From positions 5,840,001 through 5,904,000 of the forward strand of contig NC_133063.1 in the NCBI RefSeq assembly GCF_048771995.1: 64,000 nt of DNA. The letters run 5' to 3'. A model generated the notes under the pieces. That model had not been told where the DNA came from. It saw only the letters and a list, made by a program, of their open reading frames with translations, and made no database searches. This document shows positions 1 through 10,045 of the stretch, in pieces (position 1 is the stretch's first letter; each line of letters begins with the position of its first letter). This DNA is from Taeniopygia guttata. Taxonomy: Eukaryota; Chordata; Aves; Passeriformes; Estrildidae. The translations under genes were made by a program, and so were the position numbers.

Positions 1-580
1 CCTCATTCCTAAGGCCCATCACAGTAGGGTAGAACATCAGCTGCTGCTCTTGAGCGGCAGAAGGGCGTTGTTTAGGCAAAGTCCTGCTTCAAGCTGGACA
101 TCTTAGCTCTGCTGGAGGCACTTTGCAATATTCTTCCTGTTCTGGAAAGGGCAGCTGTTGATAAAAATGGATGCCAGAAGCCAAGATGCCTTGCATGTTT
201 GCAAGGATTAAATCTTTTGTTGACTGTCCCAGAGTCTTCATTGCCCGAACAGAAAGGTTGTGTTTGTCCTGCTGCCCTTAATGTCTGTAGGCAACAATCA
301 CTTCTCTTGCTTACACTTTTCTGATCCCTGTCTCCTCTGACTGTTTCTTGATGTGCTTAGATTTTAGTTTAGACTTCTAGTTTTGGACAGGCCATCTGTG
401 CTGCAGGGCTGCTTGTCCTGCTGCTGTTGTTTTTAAGGTGGTGGTGGTGTGGTGGTGTTGTTGTTTCCTGAGGGAGTGAGTTGAAAGGGCACAGTGTCCC
501 AGAGAGTGGGGCTGCCTTTCTGATCTGCTGCAGGGTGGGATCTCTTTTGAAGGGAGCATCTTTCCTTGGGATTTTTACAG
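1..580. other. 5' flank or intron upstream of the kinase gene
   Basis: GC-moderate sequence with no exon that I can match to the PAK regulatory half. It precedes a good acceptor (pyrimidine-rich tract ending in acag at 577-580). The first recognisable exon begins at 581, so this stretch is either an intron of a longer gene whose earlier exons lie left of the window, or the promoter/5' UTR of a catalytic-only copy. The sequence does not decide between these. Confidence 0.5.
437..466. repeat. Short GTG/GTT-rich microsatellite-like tract
   Basis: A run of GTG triplets passing into GTT triplets, about 30 bases long, lying about 115 bases before the first kinase exon. Open frames across it on the minus strand give His/Thr-rich low-complexity peptides and are not genes. 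Confidence 0.7.
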
Positions 581-582
581 AG

Positions 583-3500
583 ATGCTGGTGAGTGAGGGA
601 GATCCTGAGGCTAAGTACACAGAACTGGAAACAATTGGCAGAGGGTGAGTGCAGCCACAGTTCCTTCCATTTACTGTTTGTCCCTGGACTTTTTTCCTCT
701 TGTACTGTGGATTCCTGCACTTGCAGGGACTAAAGGACTTCTTCTTTCTCTGCGGCTGTTTTGTTTCTAGGGGTTTTGGCACGGTGTGCATGGCAGTGGA
801 GACTGCCACAGGAGAAGAGGTAAGCGTCAAGCAGCGCCACAGCTTCTGCAGAACTGTTTTAGGACAGCATTTGATCTGTCATGTCTGGAAGAGTTTGCTT
901 TGTTGCTGTGAAATGGAGAATGCCAGTGGAATGATCAAGCCCCCTAGAGGTTGTCCAGCAGTTTTGCTCCATGTTTTCTGGCAGAAATTGACTTTCTGCT
1001 TGCAAGAGGAGTGTGAATGAAAATGGGGATGATAAAGTAAAGCCATGGGGGAAGTCTGTGAGAACGGTGAGTGTTGTTAGAGCTTTGAGGTGGACAGCAT
1101 AGACCATGTTTCTGCCAGGTTTCCAAGGCAAAGGCTATCTGGCTTTTTGTCCTGGCAGGTGCCCAAGCAAGCGGTCTGATGTCCAGCCACAAGGCAGCTT
1201 GGCCCAGCCCAGCTCTGTCACCCCATCATCACTGTCTCCGTGTTCCCCTGGTGGTTCTGTGCCACCAACTTTGGTTCATGTTTTCCATGTTGTTTTAGGT
1301 GGCCATAAAGAAAATTAGTCTCCTGGAAGAGAGCAACAGCGAGGTGTGCCTGAATGAAATCCAGATCATGCGTGGCAATAAGAATGCCAATCTTGTGACC
1401 TTTGTAGACAGGTGAGTGGTTCTGCTGTTCTGCCATGAAAGGTCATTCACATCCTGCAAGCCAGAAGTTCAACCACTCCTTTGGTGGCTGGCAGAGGATG
1501 GAGCTGTTAATTCCTGCTTCTGGGCTGATCTACAGCGTCCTGGGAGGAGATTGCATTGGGGCTGCATTCATCTTTGCTGGCATACCTAGTTTGAAGTGTG
1601 CTTTCAAAGACCGGCCTTGGCCCTGTCTCACTGAGCCAACAGCCTCAAAGTTCCTGTCCTCTCTCCACATGGTTTCATTTGTTTTGGCATTTGATTTTTT
1701 CCCACGGGTCTCCAGTGCTGACAAAGCGCTGTAGATTGTATCTCCCTTGGCGTGTTGCATTGGTGTGGATACCAAGCAGCCCTTAGACTGCACAGAGTTC
1801 AAGCCCTGTAGAGCATTGTGAATGACTATTCCTCCTGTCTTCCTCTGAGAGAGACACAGGAGCAAGAATCCATCAGGTCATGTAAGTGCACACCTTCATC
1901 TCCAGGCTGTTGTTTCCTCCTTTCAGCTACCTGGTGGATGAGGAACTCTGGCTGGTGATGGAATACATGGATGGAGGTTCTTTATACGATGTCATTAGGG
2001 AGACTCATATGGCAGAAGGAGAGATAGCAGCTGTCTCTCGGGAGGTAAGGGATGGCGCTTGTGCTTCCCATGGCCTGGTCGGGACGGCCCTTCCAAATGG
2101 GTGATAAGGAGAGGAGAGATTTCCCCTTCCAAGCTTCCTTTCTGCCTTTCTCTTATGCCTGGCAGTAGCAAGAGCAGATGAAGTGCCTGCCAATGTGCCT
2201 GCCCTTCTTCTAGTGTGTTTGTGTTTGCCTCTCTAAAGCCTTGCCGGGAGCCTGTGTGTGCTGCATTCCTTCCCCACAAGAGCAAAGTGGCTGGTGGCAC
2301 CATGTTGAGCAAGTGGCAAAGACAAAGAGATCCTCACAGGACTCTCACAGAGCTCAGCCTCAAAGGAGAGCCTTGCACCCCAAGTGGTGCTTGCAAAAGC
2401 AGACACTGTTGTCTGGCTGCAGAGAGTACAGGCGCTGCAGCAGTGCACCTTGAGTCTGTGTTTGCAGGGCACTGGCCAGAGCAACAATTGCCCTTTCCCT
2501 TTCAAAAGCAAACAGCCACGTCCTTAGAAAAGCTCTGCTGTCCTCGTGTTGGAGCAGCCAGCTCTGCTGCCTTTGCCAGCAGCCTGGCCTGCCGTGGCTC
2601 ACCAACCCCCAGGAAGTCAGTCTTGCAGGTGTGCCACTGCCCTGCTTATGGGACGCAATCCACTCAGGCTCGTGTTTCTTTTTCCTCTCTCAGTGCCTGC
2701 AAGGCCTGGATTTCCTTCACTCCAAGCAAGTGATCCACCGAGACGTAAAAAGCCACAACATTCTCCTGGGCTTGGACGGCTCTGTCAAGTTGGGTGGGTG
2801 TTGCTGGCCAGGCTCAGCCGTGGCGGGCTGCGGTGTGGGGCTGCCTTTGGGTGCTGCCGCTTCCCTGGTGCCTGTGGCAGTGCAGGCTGCCCTGCTGCGA
2901 GCGCAGAGCACAGCCACAAGGTGCAGGGAGCTGTAGCTGGGCAGAAGGGGTCAGGAGTGCCTTTGGCTTGTGTGTGTCCCTTCCCCAGCAAGGCAGCAGC
3001 AGTCTAATAGCTTCAGGGGACTAAAAGCCACTGCCTGAAGTCGGGGGCTTTTGCAAAGTGGCCAATTGCGTATTTCCTCAGCTGCAGGCCCGAGGAATGG
3101 CAGCATGCCCCTGGTACAGCTGTATTCCACACTGCCTTCTTAGACATTGATTCAGTGGGGAATTCTTTTCTTTGCTCTCCTTTTTCAAGCTGGCTTCATG
3201 TGAGTGTTTTTTCTCCTCAGCTGATTTTGGCCTTTCTGCTCAGCTCACCGCTGAGCAGAGCAAACGAAGATCACTTGTTGGGACTACTCACTGGATGGCC
3301 CCAGAAATTTTCACAAAGAAGCCCTACGGCCCCAAAGTGGACATCTGGTCCTTTGGAATTGTGGGGATCGAGATGGTGGAAGGAGCACCTCCTTACCTGA
3401 TGAACACCTCCCGCACGGTACGCTGCAACTCCCCTCAGATGCTCCTGTCACTCTGACTAAATCTACTCCCATTCTGCTGCCTGGGAATCTTGCTAACACC

Positions 3501-4633
3501 TGACAATGATAGGTGCCAGGCTGCATAGTCTCTTATGCTTCTTGCCCAGATTATCCCCTTGGCATTTCATCATGAATAGCACAAGAAAATCACTATGCCT
3601 TTTCCTTGATGGAAGCTTTGCCTATGAGAGCAGTGAGCCGCTTTATCTAAAGGAGCAGTGAGCTGCATTTTATGGGTGGAATCCTTGGAAATAGTAAAGT
3701 TAGATTAAAGTCTGTCTTCCACCTCGCCTGTAGAGCTGGTGTCAGTGCTGAGAGAAGCAAAGTGTGCTGCTGCTGATGGAGTTGCTCCTAATTCCATCAG
3801 CCAATGAAATCAGGGATCAAGGCAAGAGCCTTTGCATGTTGGACTGGCTACGGCTGCCTCTGGCTTTGGGTTCTTTTAGTAGGGGTAGGAAAGGTATCTC
3901 CCTCCCTCTGGCAGGGAGTAAAGAGCCACTGGGGAGTGGAGCTTGTCCAGTGGGGTCTGTGTGAGCAGTTTGGGGTGTGGAGGAGACAGGTGGAGCGTGG
4001 CATTTCCTTCTTCTCCAGGTTCAGCAGCTGATAATCACCGGGGGCACCCCGAAGCTGCAGAAGCCCAGGCAACAGTCGGCTTGGCTGCGAGACTTTCTGC
4101 GCTGCTGCCTGGAGACGGACGAGGACAGGCGCTGGTCTGCCCAGGAACTTCTGCAGGTAAAAGGCAAAGCGGCTGCCGGGTGCGCCGGCCGCCCGCTGCC
4201 AGGGGCTCCTCGTCTGCTCAAGTCCAAGGCGGCAGATGGGCCCTGCTCCTGAGAACTCCAGTCTGGGGGCTTTTCAAAGGAAAACAGAGGAGAATCCTGG
4301 CCTGGCATGGGTTGGAAGGAGCCTTTCCAGGTCGCCTAGACCAAATCTCCTTCAGCTGAAGCCATCTGGGTTAATGGATTTGTGGGATTGGGAGCCATGT
4401 TTGGCTCATGTAGCATGGTCCTGGATGTGGAGACAGAGGTGCACAGAATGCCCTCCTTTGTGTATTTTTCTGCTTGCCAGAGAAAGCCAGTTTCAGCCTG
4501 TGAGGTCAGTAGATATTAATTTCTTCTTTTTCTCTTTGGGCAGCATCCTTTTGTAACCTCAGCCAAGCCGACCTCCAGCCTGACGCCTCTGATCATGGCA
4601 ACGCAGCAGTTTATGGCCGACAGGAGATACTAG
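583..4633 (+). CDS. PAK3L: PAK3-like serine/threonine protein kinase, catalytic domain (8 exons)
   Basis: Exons: 583-644 (exon opens at 581), 771-819, 1299-1411, 1927-2044, 2694-2793, 3221-3417, 4019-4156, 4544-4633. All introns are GT-AG, phases agree, and the joined 867 bases give 288 codons plus TAG with no internal stop. Visible landmarks: glycine loop GRGGFG (19-24), ATP lysine in VAIK (K41), helix-C Glu E57, hinge MEYMDGGSL (86-94), catalytic HRD (129-131) with N136, DFG (149-151), APE (174-176), and the PAK signatures YGPKVDIWS and SSLTPLI near the C-terminus. The family phosphorylates Ser/Thr on cytoskeletal and signalling proteins downstream of Rac/Cdc42. The N-terminal CRIB/autoinhibitory region of about 250 residues is not seen. 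The ATG at 583 is the first Met in the exon; an upstream coding exon joined at 581 is possible, so the start is uncertain. Differences from PAK1/3 include Ser165 in place of the activation-loop Thr and SHN in place of SDN. An intact frame argues against a pseudogene. The family assignment is firm; the choice of PAK3-like over PAK1-like rests on the known songbird expansion. Confidence 0.9.
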
Positions 4634-4720
4634 CCCTGCAGGAGGCCATTGGTGTTTTTTGTAGTTTCTAGTTTCTAGCTGATAGCTCATAGTTTCTAGT
4701 TTGTTTAGATTGATAGTGTA

Positions 4721-4726
4721 AATAAA
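4721..4726 (+). promoter_or_regulatory. Poly(A) signal of the kinase gene
   Basis: Canonical AATAAA 88 bases after the TAG stop at 4631-4633, in a short AT-rich 3' UTR containing several imperfect repeats of a tagtttctag motif (about 4664-4705). The position suits a compact 3' UTR of roughly 100-120 bases. Confidence 0.75.
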
Positions 4727-4739
4727 TACGATTATACAT

Positions 4740-5470
4740 AAAACCTTTACTGTGCTGGAAGTCTCCCTTTGTTCTCACCCTGTGAATTAGCTCTAAATTT
4801 GCTTCTGAATGGTCAGGTGTTTCCTAAATGTGGGAAAAGCCATATATGGGGTTTGTGGCATGGTCTGGAAGTGGGCAAAGGTCTTCTGACCTTGGTGCCT
4901 CCAGGCCAAAACCTCTAGTGGAGAGACAGGCTGGCAGCAGTGACTAGAGGAGCAGAGTGGGACAAAATGGTGCAGAGGAGTGGTGGCAGTGCAGGGCATG
5001 CTGCTGTGGCTGTGGTTGTGTTGCAGCTCTTGGGAAAGGTTGGGAGTGTCTGTGCTGCTGTGGGCAGAGGGGGAGGGAGCCGGGCTTCTCCACAGGCTCG
5101 GGCACAGGTGAGCGTCCAGTGGGAAGGCAAGTTCTGCCACGGGAACTAAGGCAACATGTGGGAGTGAAGACTTGTGTAGTTTGGATCTGCGTGAGCCACT
5201 GTGGAGGCCTGTGGGCCTGCTGGAGGACTTCTTGGGGCTATGCCCTGGAAGAATGTCCCCTAGACTTTAAACTTTCCTTTATCATGTCCCTTAGACTTTA
5301 ACCTTTAACCTTTCCCATGGACTCCGGTTTTTCATTTCAATGTACATTGTTACATTATTAGTGATATATAGTGATCATATAGTGATTGTTGAAAATCATT
5401 TACTGTGCGATGTTTGGTGGCAATTGGTGGTATATTTGATGGTCATTTAAATTTAAATTTTAGTTGTACA
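4740..5470. other. 3' flank of the kinase gene, base composition changes
   Basis: About 500 bases of GC-richer DNA without recognisable coding signal, then from about 5250 a short imperfect duplication (cttagactttaa-type repeats at 5260-5310) and an AT-rich stretch. The change in composition near 5.3 kb may mark the edge of the segment carrying the kinase. I see no gene here. Confidence 0.5.
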
Positions 5471-6255
5471 ATATTTCGCAGACTTTATTTCCCAGTTTTC
5501 GTTTTCACTGCCGCGTGTCCCTGAACCCACTATCCCTGAGAAAGACAGGACTGGGGATGGAACCTGCTCAAGAGCACAGGCCAGCCACCAGCCATCTGCC
5601 ATCTGCCCTCCTTTTCTGAGCCCATGCCAGGATGGCACTGGCCATGCCTCCCCGGATTCTACCCTAACCCACCTTGTGACAGCCCTCAACCCTGCTCCTG
5701 CTTTCCTGTTTATTAGCAGTCCCCGATTTTTGTTGTAATTCATGTTTCACAGATTCCCGATACAGGCGACCCTCGGAAGCCAGTCACCCCAGTTCTTTTA
5801 TTTATTTAGGAAGGAGAGTTGGCACCCTCCGGACAGCTGGAGGAGCGACTCTGGTGCCCCACAGGAGACCCGTGCCTGGCCACACCATAAGGTCCTCACA
5901 GGCTGGTCCCCCCTAAAGCCTTTTCTTTTGCCTTGTGTGTTTGGGGGAGGGCACCAGGGGAAGGTGCCATCGCCAGTCCTTTTGATTTTCTCTTCTCTTT
6001 TGATTTATGGGTAAGTGAGGGGGAATGAATTGGCAGAGAGGTGCCTGGGACTCGGGCCCTTAGAAGTGAGGAGAAATGAAAATTGTATTTACTTCTTGTT
6101 TAGTTATTCTCTGCAATATGAATCCGCCTGTTTATTTTAGTTCTCAAGTTTAGTTAAAGTCTATTAAGTATTGTGTTGTTTTTAGTTAAGACAAGGTTAT
6201 TATTTTTACTATGATTGTTATACCTTTCATTTTCAATAAAACCAAAAAGGGGGAG
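5471..6255 (+). mobile_element. Probable ERV-derived 3' internal region ending in a polypurine tract
   Basis: The stretch ends in AATAAA (6235-6240) and a run of A and G (6244-6255) immediately before a TGTGGGAGC sequence. That is the layout of a polypurine tract next to the 5' end of a 3' LTR. No gag, pol or env reading frame is left, so if this is retroviral it is non-coding 3' internal sequence or heavily decayed. The left boundary is a guess, set where the AT-rich flank gives way. The call rests on layout rather than on recognised family sequence. Confidence 0.35.
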
Positions 6256-6256
6256 T

Positions 6257-6560
6257 TGTGGGAGCTTGTCCTGGAGGGGATGGGCCATGAAGTGGCCACA
6301 CATCAGACAATCAATGAGCAACAGGAAGCCTCGGGAGAAGAAAAGCCACAATGGATGACACCCAGGGAACTTCTGGTGAGCTTATCATAGAGAGTAAAGG
6401 ACTCTGGGACCGACTGGGAGTGGCCATGCAGATCAACAGCCGTTGATTGGCCAGATGGTTTCTGGAACTTTCTAGAACACGCTGGTTCCAGGCCTTCCCC
6501 AGCACTGCTCAGCTGCAGCTCTGCAGCTCTTTGGCTTTGGACCAGCGTGTTTAACTGGCT
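6257..6560 (+). mobile_element. Probable LTR start (U3-like) following the polypurine tract
   Basis: Begins TGTGGGAGC directly after the A/G-rich tract, as the U3 end of an LTR should. I cannot find a convincing matching CA end, TATA box or R/U5 within the next 400 bases, so the LTR is probably truncated. The right boundary is approximate. Confidence 0.35.
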
Positions 6561-8010
6561 CCTCAGGTTCTGGGGCTGGCTTCATCCCAGCATTCAATTC
6601 CTGCTCTGCCCTGAGGCTGGCTATTATTTCAGGCTCCAAGGCAATTGGCAACTGATTCAGCTCCTTTTCTAGCTGCTTGGCAACACAGAGCTCTCTGAGT
6701 CAAACCTCCATGCATATGGATACTGGGCATGGTCCTGTCGTGGGATTTTCAAAGTTTCTTCTAGCAAAATTCATGTTTTCTCCACCAGTAACTGTGGATA
6801 GTGCTAGTTTTTCTCAGTCTCTGTCTCTCTTCAGGGCTGGACAAGCTTTCTATATGAGCTTTTAGCAGGTCTGTCAGTAGAGAGCAGTTCACATCATTTT
6901 CTGCATGAGAGTCTATTACTTTTCTGCCAGAAGATAGCAGCCTTGACTGAAAATTTGTTTCTCCTTTATTATGTCATGAGCAGGTACTGCTGGATCAAAT
7001 GCCCATGTCACCTCAAGAATACCCTGCTCATTGCGCCAGTTAAAATGTAAGGCCCCTAAAACGTTGCTCAGTGAGACACTTTAAAAGGACTTCAACTTGT
7101 TCACGAACTCTGATGTAGAAAAGCAGGAGAATTACGGACAAGATGTTCTCAAGAGGTGGGAACAACACAAAAATCTTCCCTGGCAACTTTTGAAAATCAG
7201 AGAACTTTGGCAAAACATTTAGAGCAGGAATCAATCAACATAAAGCATTCCATCAAGCATTAACTTAGCGTATTCAACTTAACAAATTCCAAGCCTGTTA
7301 GATTTTAAGTTACTGAAAAATCTGCGAGAATGAAATTGGAAGAACAAAGAGGAAGAGGGAATGAGAGAAAATATATAGAAAAGAACCAACACATCTGCCA
7401 TTCCTGGTTCCAATGGTGTTCAGCTAATAGAATTCCAAGGGGAGGTAGGGCAAAGACATGTGGTTGCCACATAGCCTGAGTTAAAATCCCTTTGGCTTTC
7501 CTGGGGCCTTCCCCCACATGGGGCTGCCACTCACGTGGCCATTTAGGAGCTGGGTTAGGGGTTCCAGACACAGGGGTGGAGCATTGCCTCCGCTGTGCCA
7601 GGGATCAGCGGCCACTGCTGGGCTGGGATACAGGCCTGGGAGTGTGGGGTGTGCAGAGCAGAGCATCACCTCTCCAGAGCGAGGCTTGATCTGCCCCTTT
7701 CCCCACATAAGCACCTGAAATGTTTGGAGCCAGCAATCTCTAGCCTCTCACAACAAGGTTTCTGGGCTCCTGTGCTTCTTGGCTCTCAAGACTCCAAAGA
7801 CTTGTGGCTGGATATTAAGAAACCTGCACTTTTATTGCTTCCAAAAGAGGCAGCTTGAGGGTTTCTTTTTCTTTCTAAGACCTTCCCTTCTTTCTATGTC
7901 CTCAGCCTGAGATAGTCCTTGTAACGCCTCTATTCTCTCCCCTTCTCCACGACAATGGAGGGGGACAACAGAAAAAACAATGTATGAGAGGCCAGAAATG
8001 TTAAAAATGT
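6560..8010 (-). mobile_element. Repeat-derived segment, possibly a minus-strand LTR element with leader
   Basis: Read on the minus strand, there is an AATAAA (plus-strand TTTATT at 7831-7836) and then, near 7040, a tggcgc motif that resembles a primer-binding site following an LTR end. The rest is non-coding, with many stops. This suggests an LTR-plus-leader fragment in the opposite orientation to its neighbours. The assignment is tentative and no family was recognised. Confidence 0.25.
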
Positions 8011-8329
8011 TGCAATGTTGCAAGGGAAAAGAAAAAAGCAGCACTGTACAACAATAAAAATAAAATTGTACAAAAGAGGTAAGGACGTAATTACCTGGCT
8101 TTCTTATGCCTCTCTTCTTTCTAGGAGAAGAGAATTGTCCCATGGTAGTCTGTCAAGCAGATCCCTGAAGAGGTCAACATCTGATTTCCTGAGTGTCCCA
8201 GATTGAGAAGCAAGATGTGTTAGATTTCCCATCTGTATGGCAGTTGTCTTCTGTTAAGTGAGCAGTTTTCTTTATCTCTTCCACAACCAGACCTCTCTCA
8301 GGGAAGACATCTGCTGATAATGGGCTATT

Positions 8330-8773
8330 GAATGTCACTGTGAGTAGTAAGAAGTGTAACATACCATTGGGAGATGCTCTGCCCAGAGGGAGGAGCCAAG
8401 CATTCCTACCTGGATGTAATCTTGGATTTCTGGAACACCAGCACGGCTTTTCCTGTACTGGATTTCCTAGAGGAACAGCTGCCTCTTCCACTGCAGGAAG
8501 ACGACACCGTTTTCTACAGGATCACTGCTCCAACAGAACCACACCTGCCACTCCAGGAGTACTGCAGCCATAATTCCCAATTGTACTGCTACCAAAACCC
8601 TGTCCAGCAGGGTGTCAGGTTGTATTCTGACTCTGTCAGTGTTGTTTTGGTTCACTTCATTGTTTATTTTATTTTATTTTATTTTTAAATTTTATTTTTT
8701 TCCCTAATAAAAAACTGTTATTCCTGCTCCTATATCTTTGCCTGAGAGTCCCCTTAATTTCAAATTTATAACA
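8330..8773 (+). mobile_element. Avian ERV LTR, plus strand
   Basis: A GC-balanced U3-like block (8360-8630) is followed by a T/A-rich tract, AATAAA at 8706-8711 and a U5-like stretch ending in ataaca at about 8773. The following sequence (8774-8860, ggaggg... and a conserved-looking leader) resembles the leader that follows this kind of LTR in bird genomes, as I recall it. The start is uncertain within about 20 bases. No retroviral reading frame follows, so it is a solo LTR or an LTR with a truncated body. Confidence 0.5.
8662..8700. repeat. TTTTA-type simple repeat inside the LTR
   Basis: Several consecutive attttatttt units just upstream of the LTR poly(A) signal. Confidence 0.7.
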
Positions 8774-9084
8774 ATTTGGAGGGAAGAGGCTTACATTTTT
8801 CCATTTCGGGAGAGGCTCCTGCCTTCCTTAGCAGACACCTGTCTTTCCAAACCAAGATATTGAGCTCAAGGGTAGTGAACTTGCTGTATGCCCTCCTTGC
8901 TGCCCTAAGTATCTTGAATTCCACAGGTAAATGTTCACTGCAGCCAAGGCTGTGTTTGGGTTTCACATACCCCAACTACTCCACTACAGAACTACAAAAG
9001 TATCTTACTAGCTCTATGAAAAGAGGAGGGACAATTTGCTTGACCTGCTGGCAAAGCTTTTCCTAGTGCAGCCAGGAAATTGCT

Positions 9085-10045
9085 GCCCATCTTTGCCCTA
9101 AAGATGCATTGTGTTGCTCATTTTCAGCTTGTTCTCTAAGACTGAAATCCTTCTTCACAAAGCTACTGGCCAGTTGGCCAGAACCCAGCACATTCTGTAT
9201 CTTCAGTTATTTCTTCTCAGGGACAGGACCTTAAATTTCCCTTTGCTGCATTTCATGAGGTTTACCCTTTTCTCCAGCTTGTAATGTCCCTCTGGATGGC
9301 AGCACTCAGGAATATTATTTCTTGTAGTTTTCTATCATCTGCCCATCATTAATGATAATTTTGAGCAGTATTGGTACCAGAATCAATGCCTTGAGTACAC
9401 TGTGGACAGCTGGCCTTCAGCTGCTTTTTGTGACACTTATCACAGCTCTCTGATCCTGTCAGTCTGTCAGTTTTCAGTCCACTTTTTTGCCACTTATTTA
9501 GTCTGCAGTTCATCAGTTTGTCTGGGAAGATGTGATGTGAGACACTGTGGAATGTTCTGTTAAAGTTAAGATAAAGCAACCTTTCTCATTCTCCTCTCTC
9601 TCAATGCACCAGTCTGCTCATCTCATCATAGAAGGCTGTCAGGCTGTTCACTAATGATTCACCTTCATTAATCCATGTCCTTCTTGTCCTTTTTATGTTT
9701 GGACTGTCTAGTTCACTGTCTTCCCAGGAGAAATAGCAAAGCAGATCAGCATGTAGTTCTCCAGATCCTCATTCTTCCTCTTCTTGTAAATAGGAATGAT
9801 AATAGCTTTCTTTCTTTCAGTGCTTAGGAACATCTTTTCTAATTGCTGTGATGACTGAGGGAGTGACATTGTCCAGTTCCCTGAGCACCACTTGGTGATT
9901 GCTGTCAGTTCCCATGGACTTGTATGTGTCTAGGTTGTTGAAATGTTCTCTGTTCTAGTCATCCCCTACAAGTTATAAGTTTTCTTGTGCTGCACTTTAC
10001 TGCTGGTGTCCCCACAACCTTCAGACTGCCAGATTTCCACAACGT
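9085..10045 (-). mobile_element. CR1 LINE remnant, antisense, old
   Basis: Reading along the plus strand, blocks follow the order of a reversed CR1 ORF2 region: the ttcatgaggttt / ctccagctt / tccctctggatggcagcac series near 9250-9305, the cattaatgat block at 9345, and the cttgtatgtgtctaggttgttgaaatgttc-type block near 9920-9950. It is too mutated to carry an open frame. Both ends are truncated, and the CR1 3' end is not present. Confidence 0.7.

Noticed and set aside
2215-3007. Long open frames of 150-172 codons within the kinase introns
   Set aside because: They run through introns and splice sites of the kinase gene. Exon phases and kinase motifs fix the true frame.
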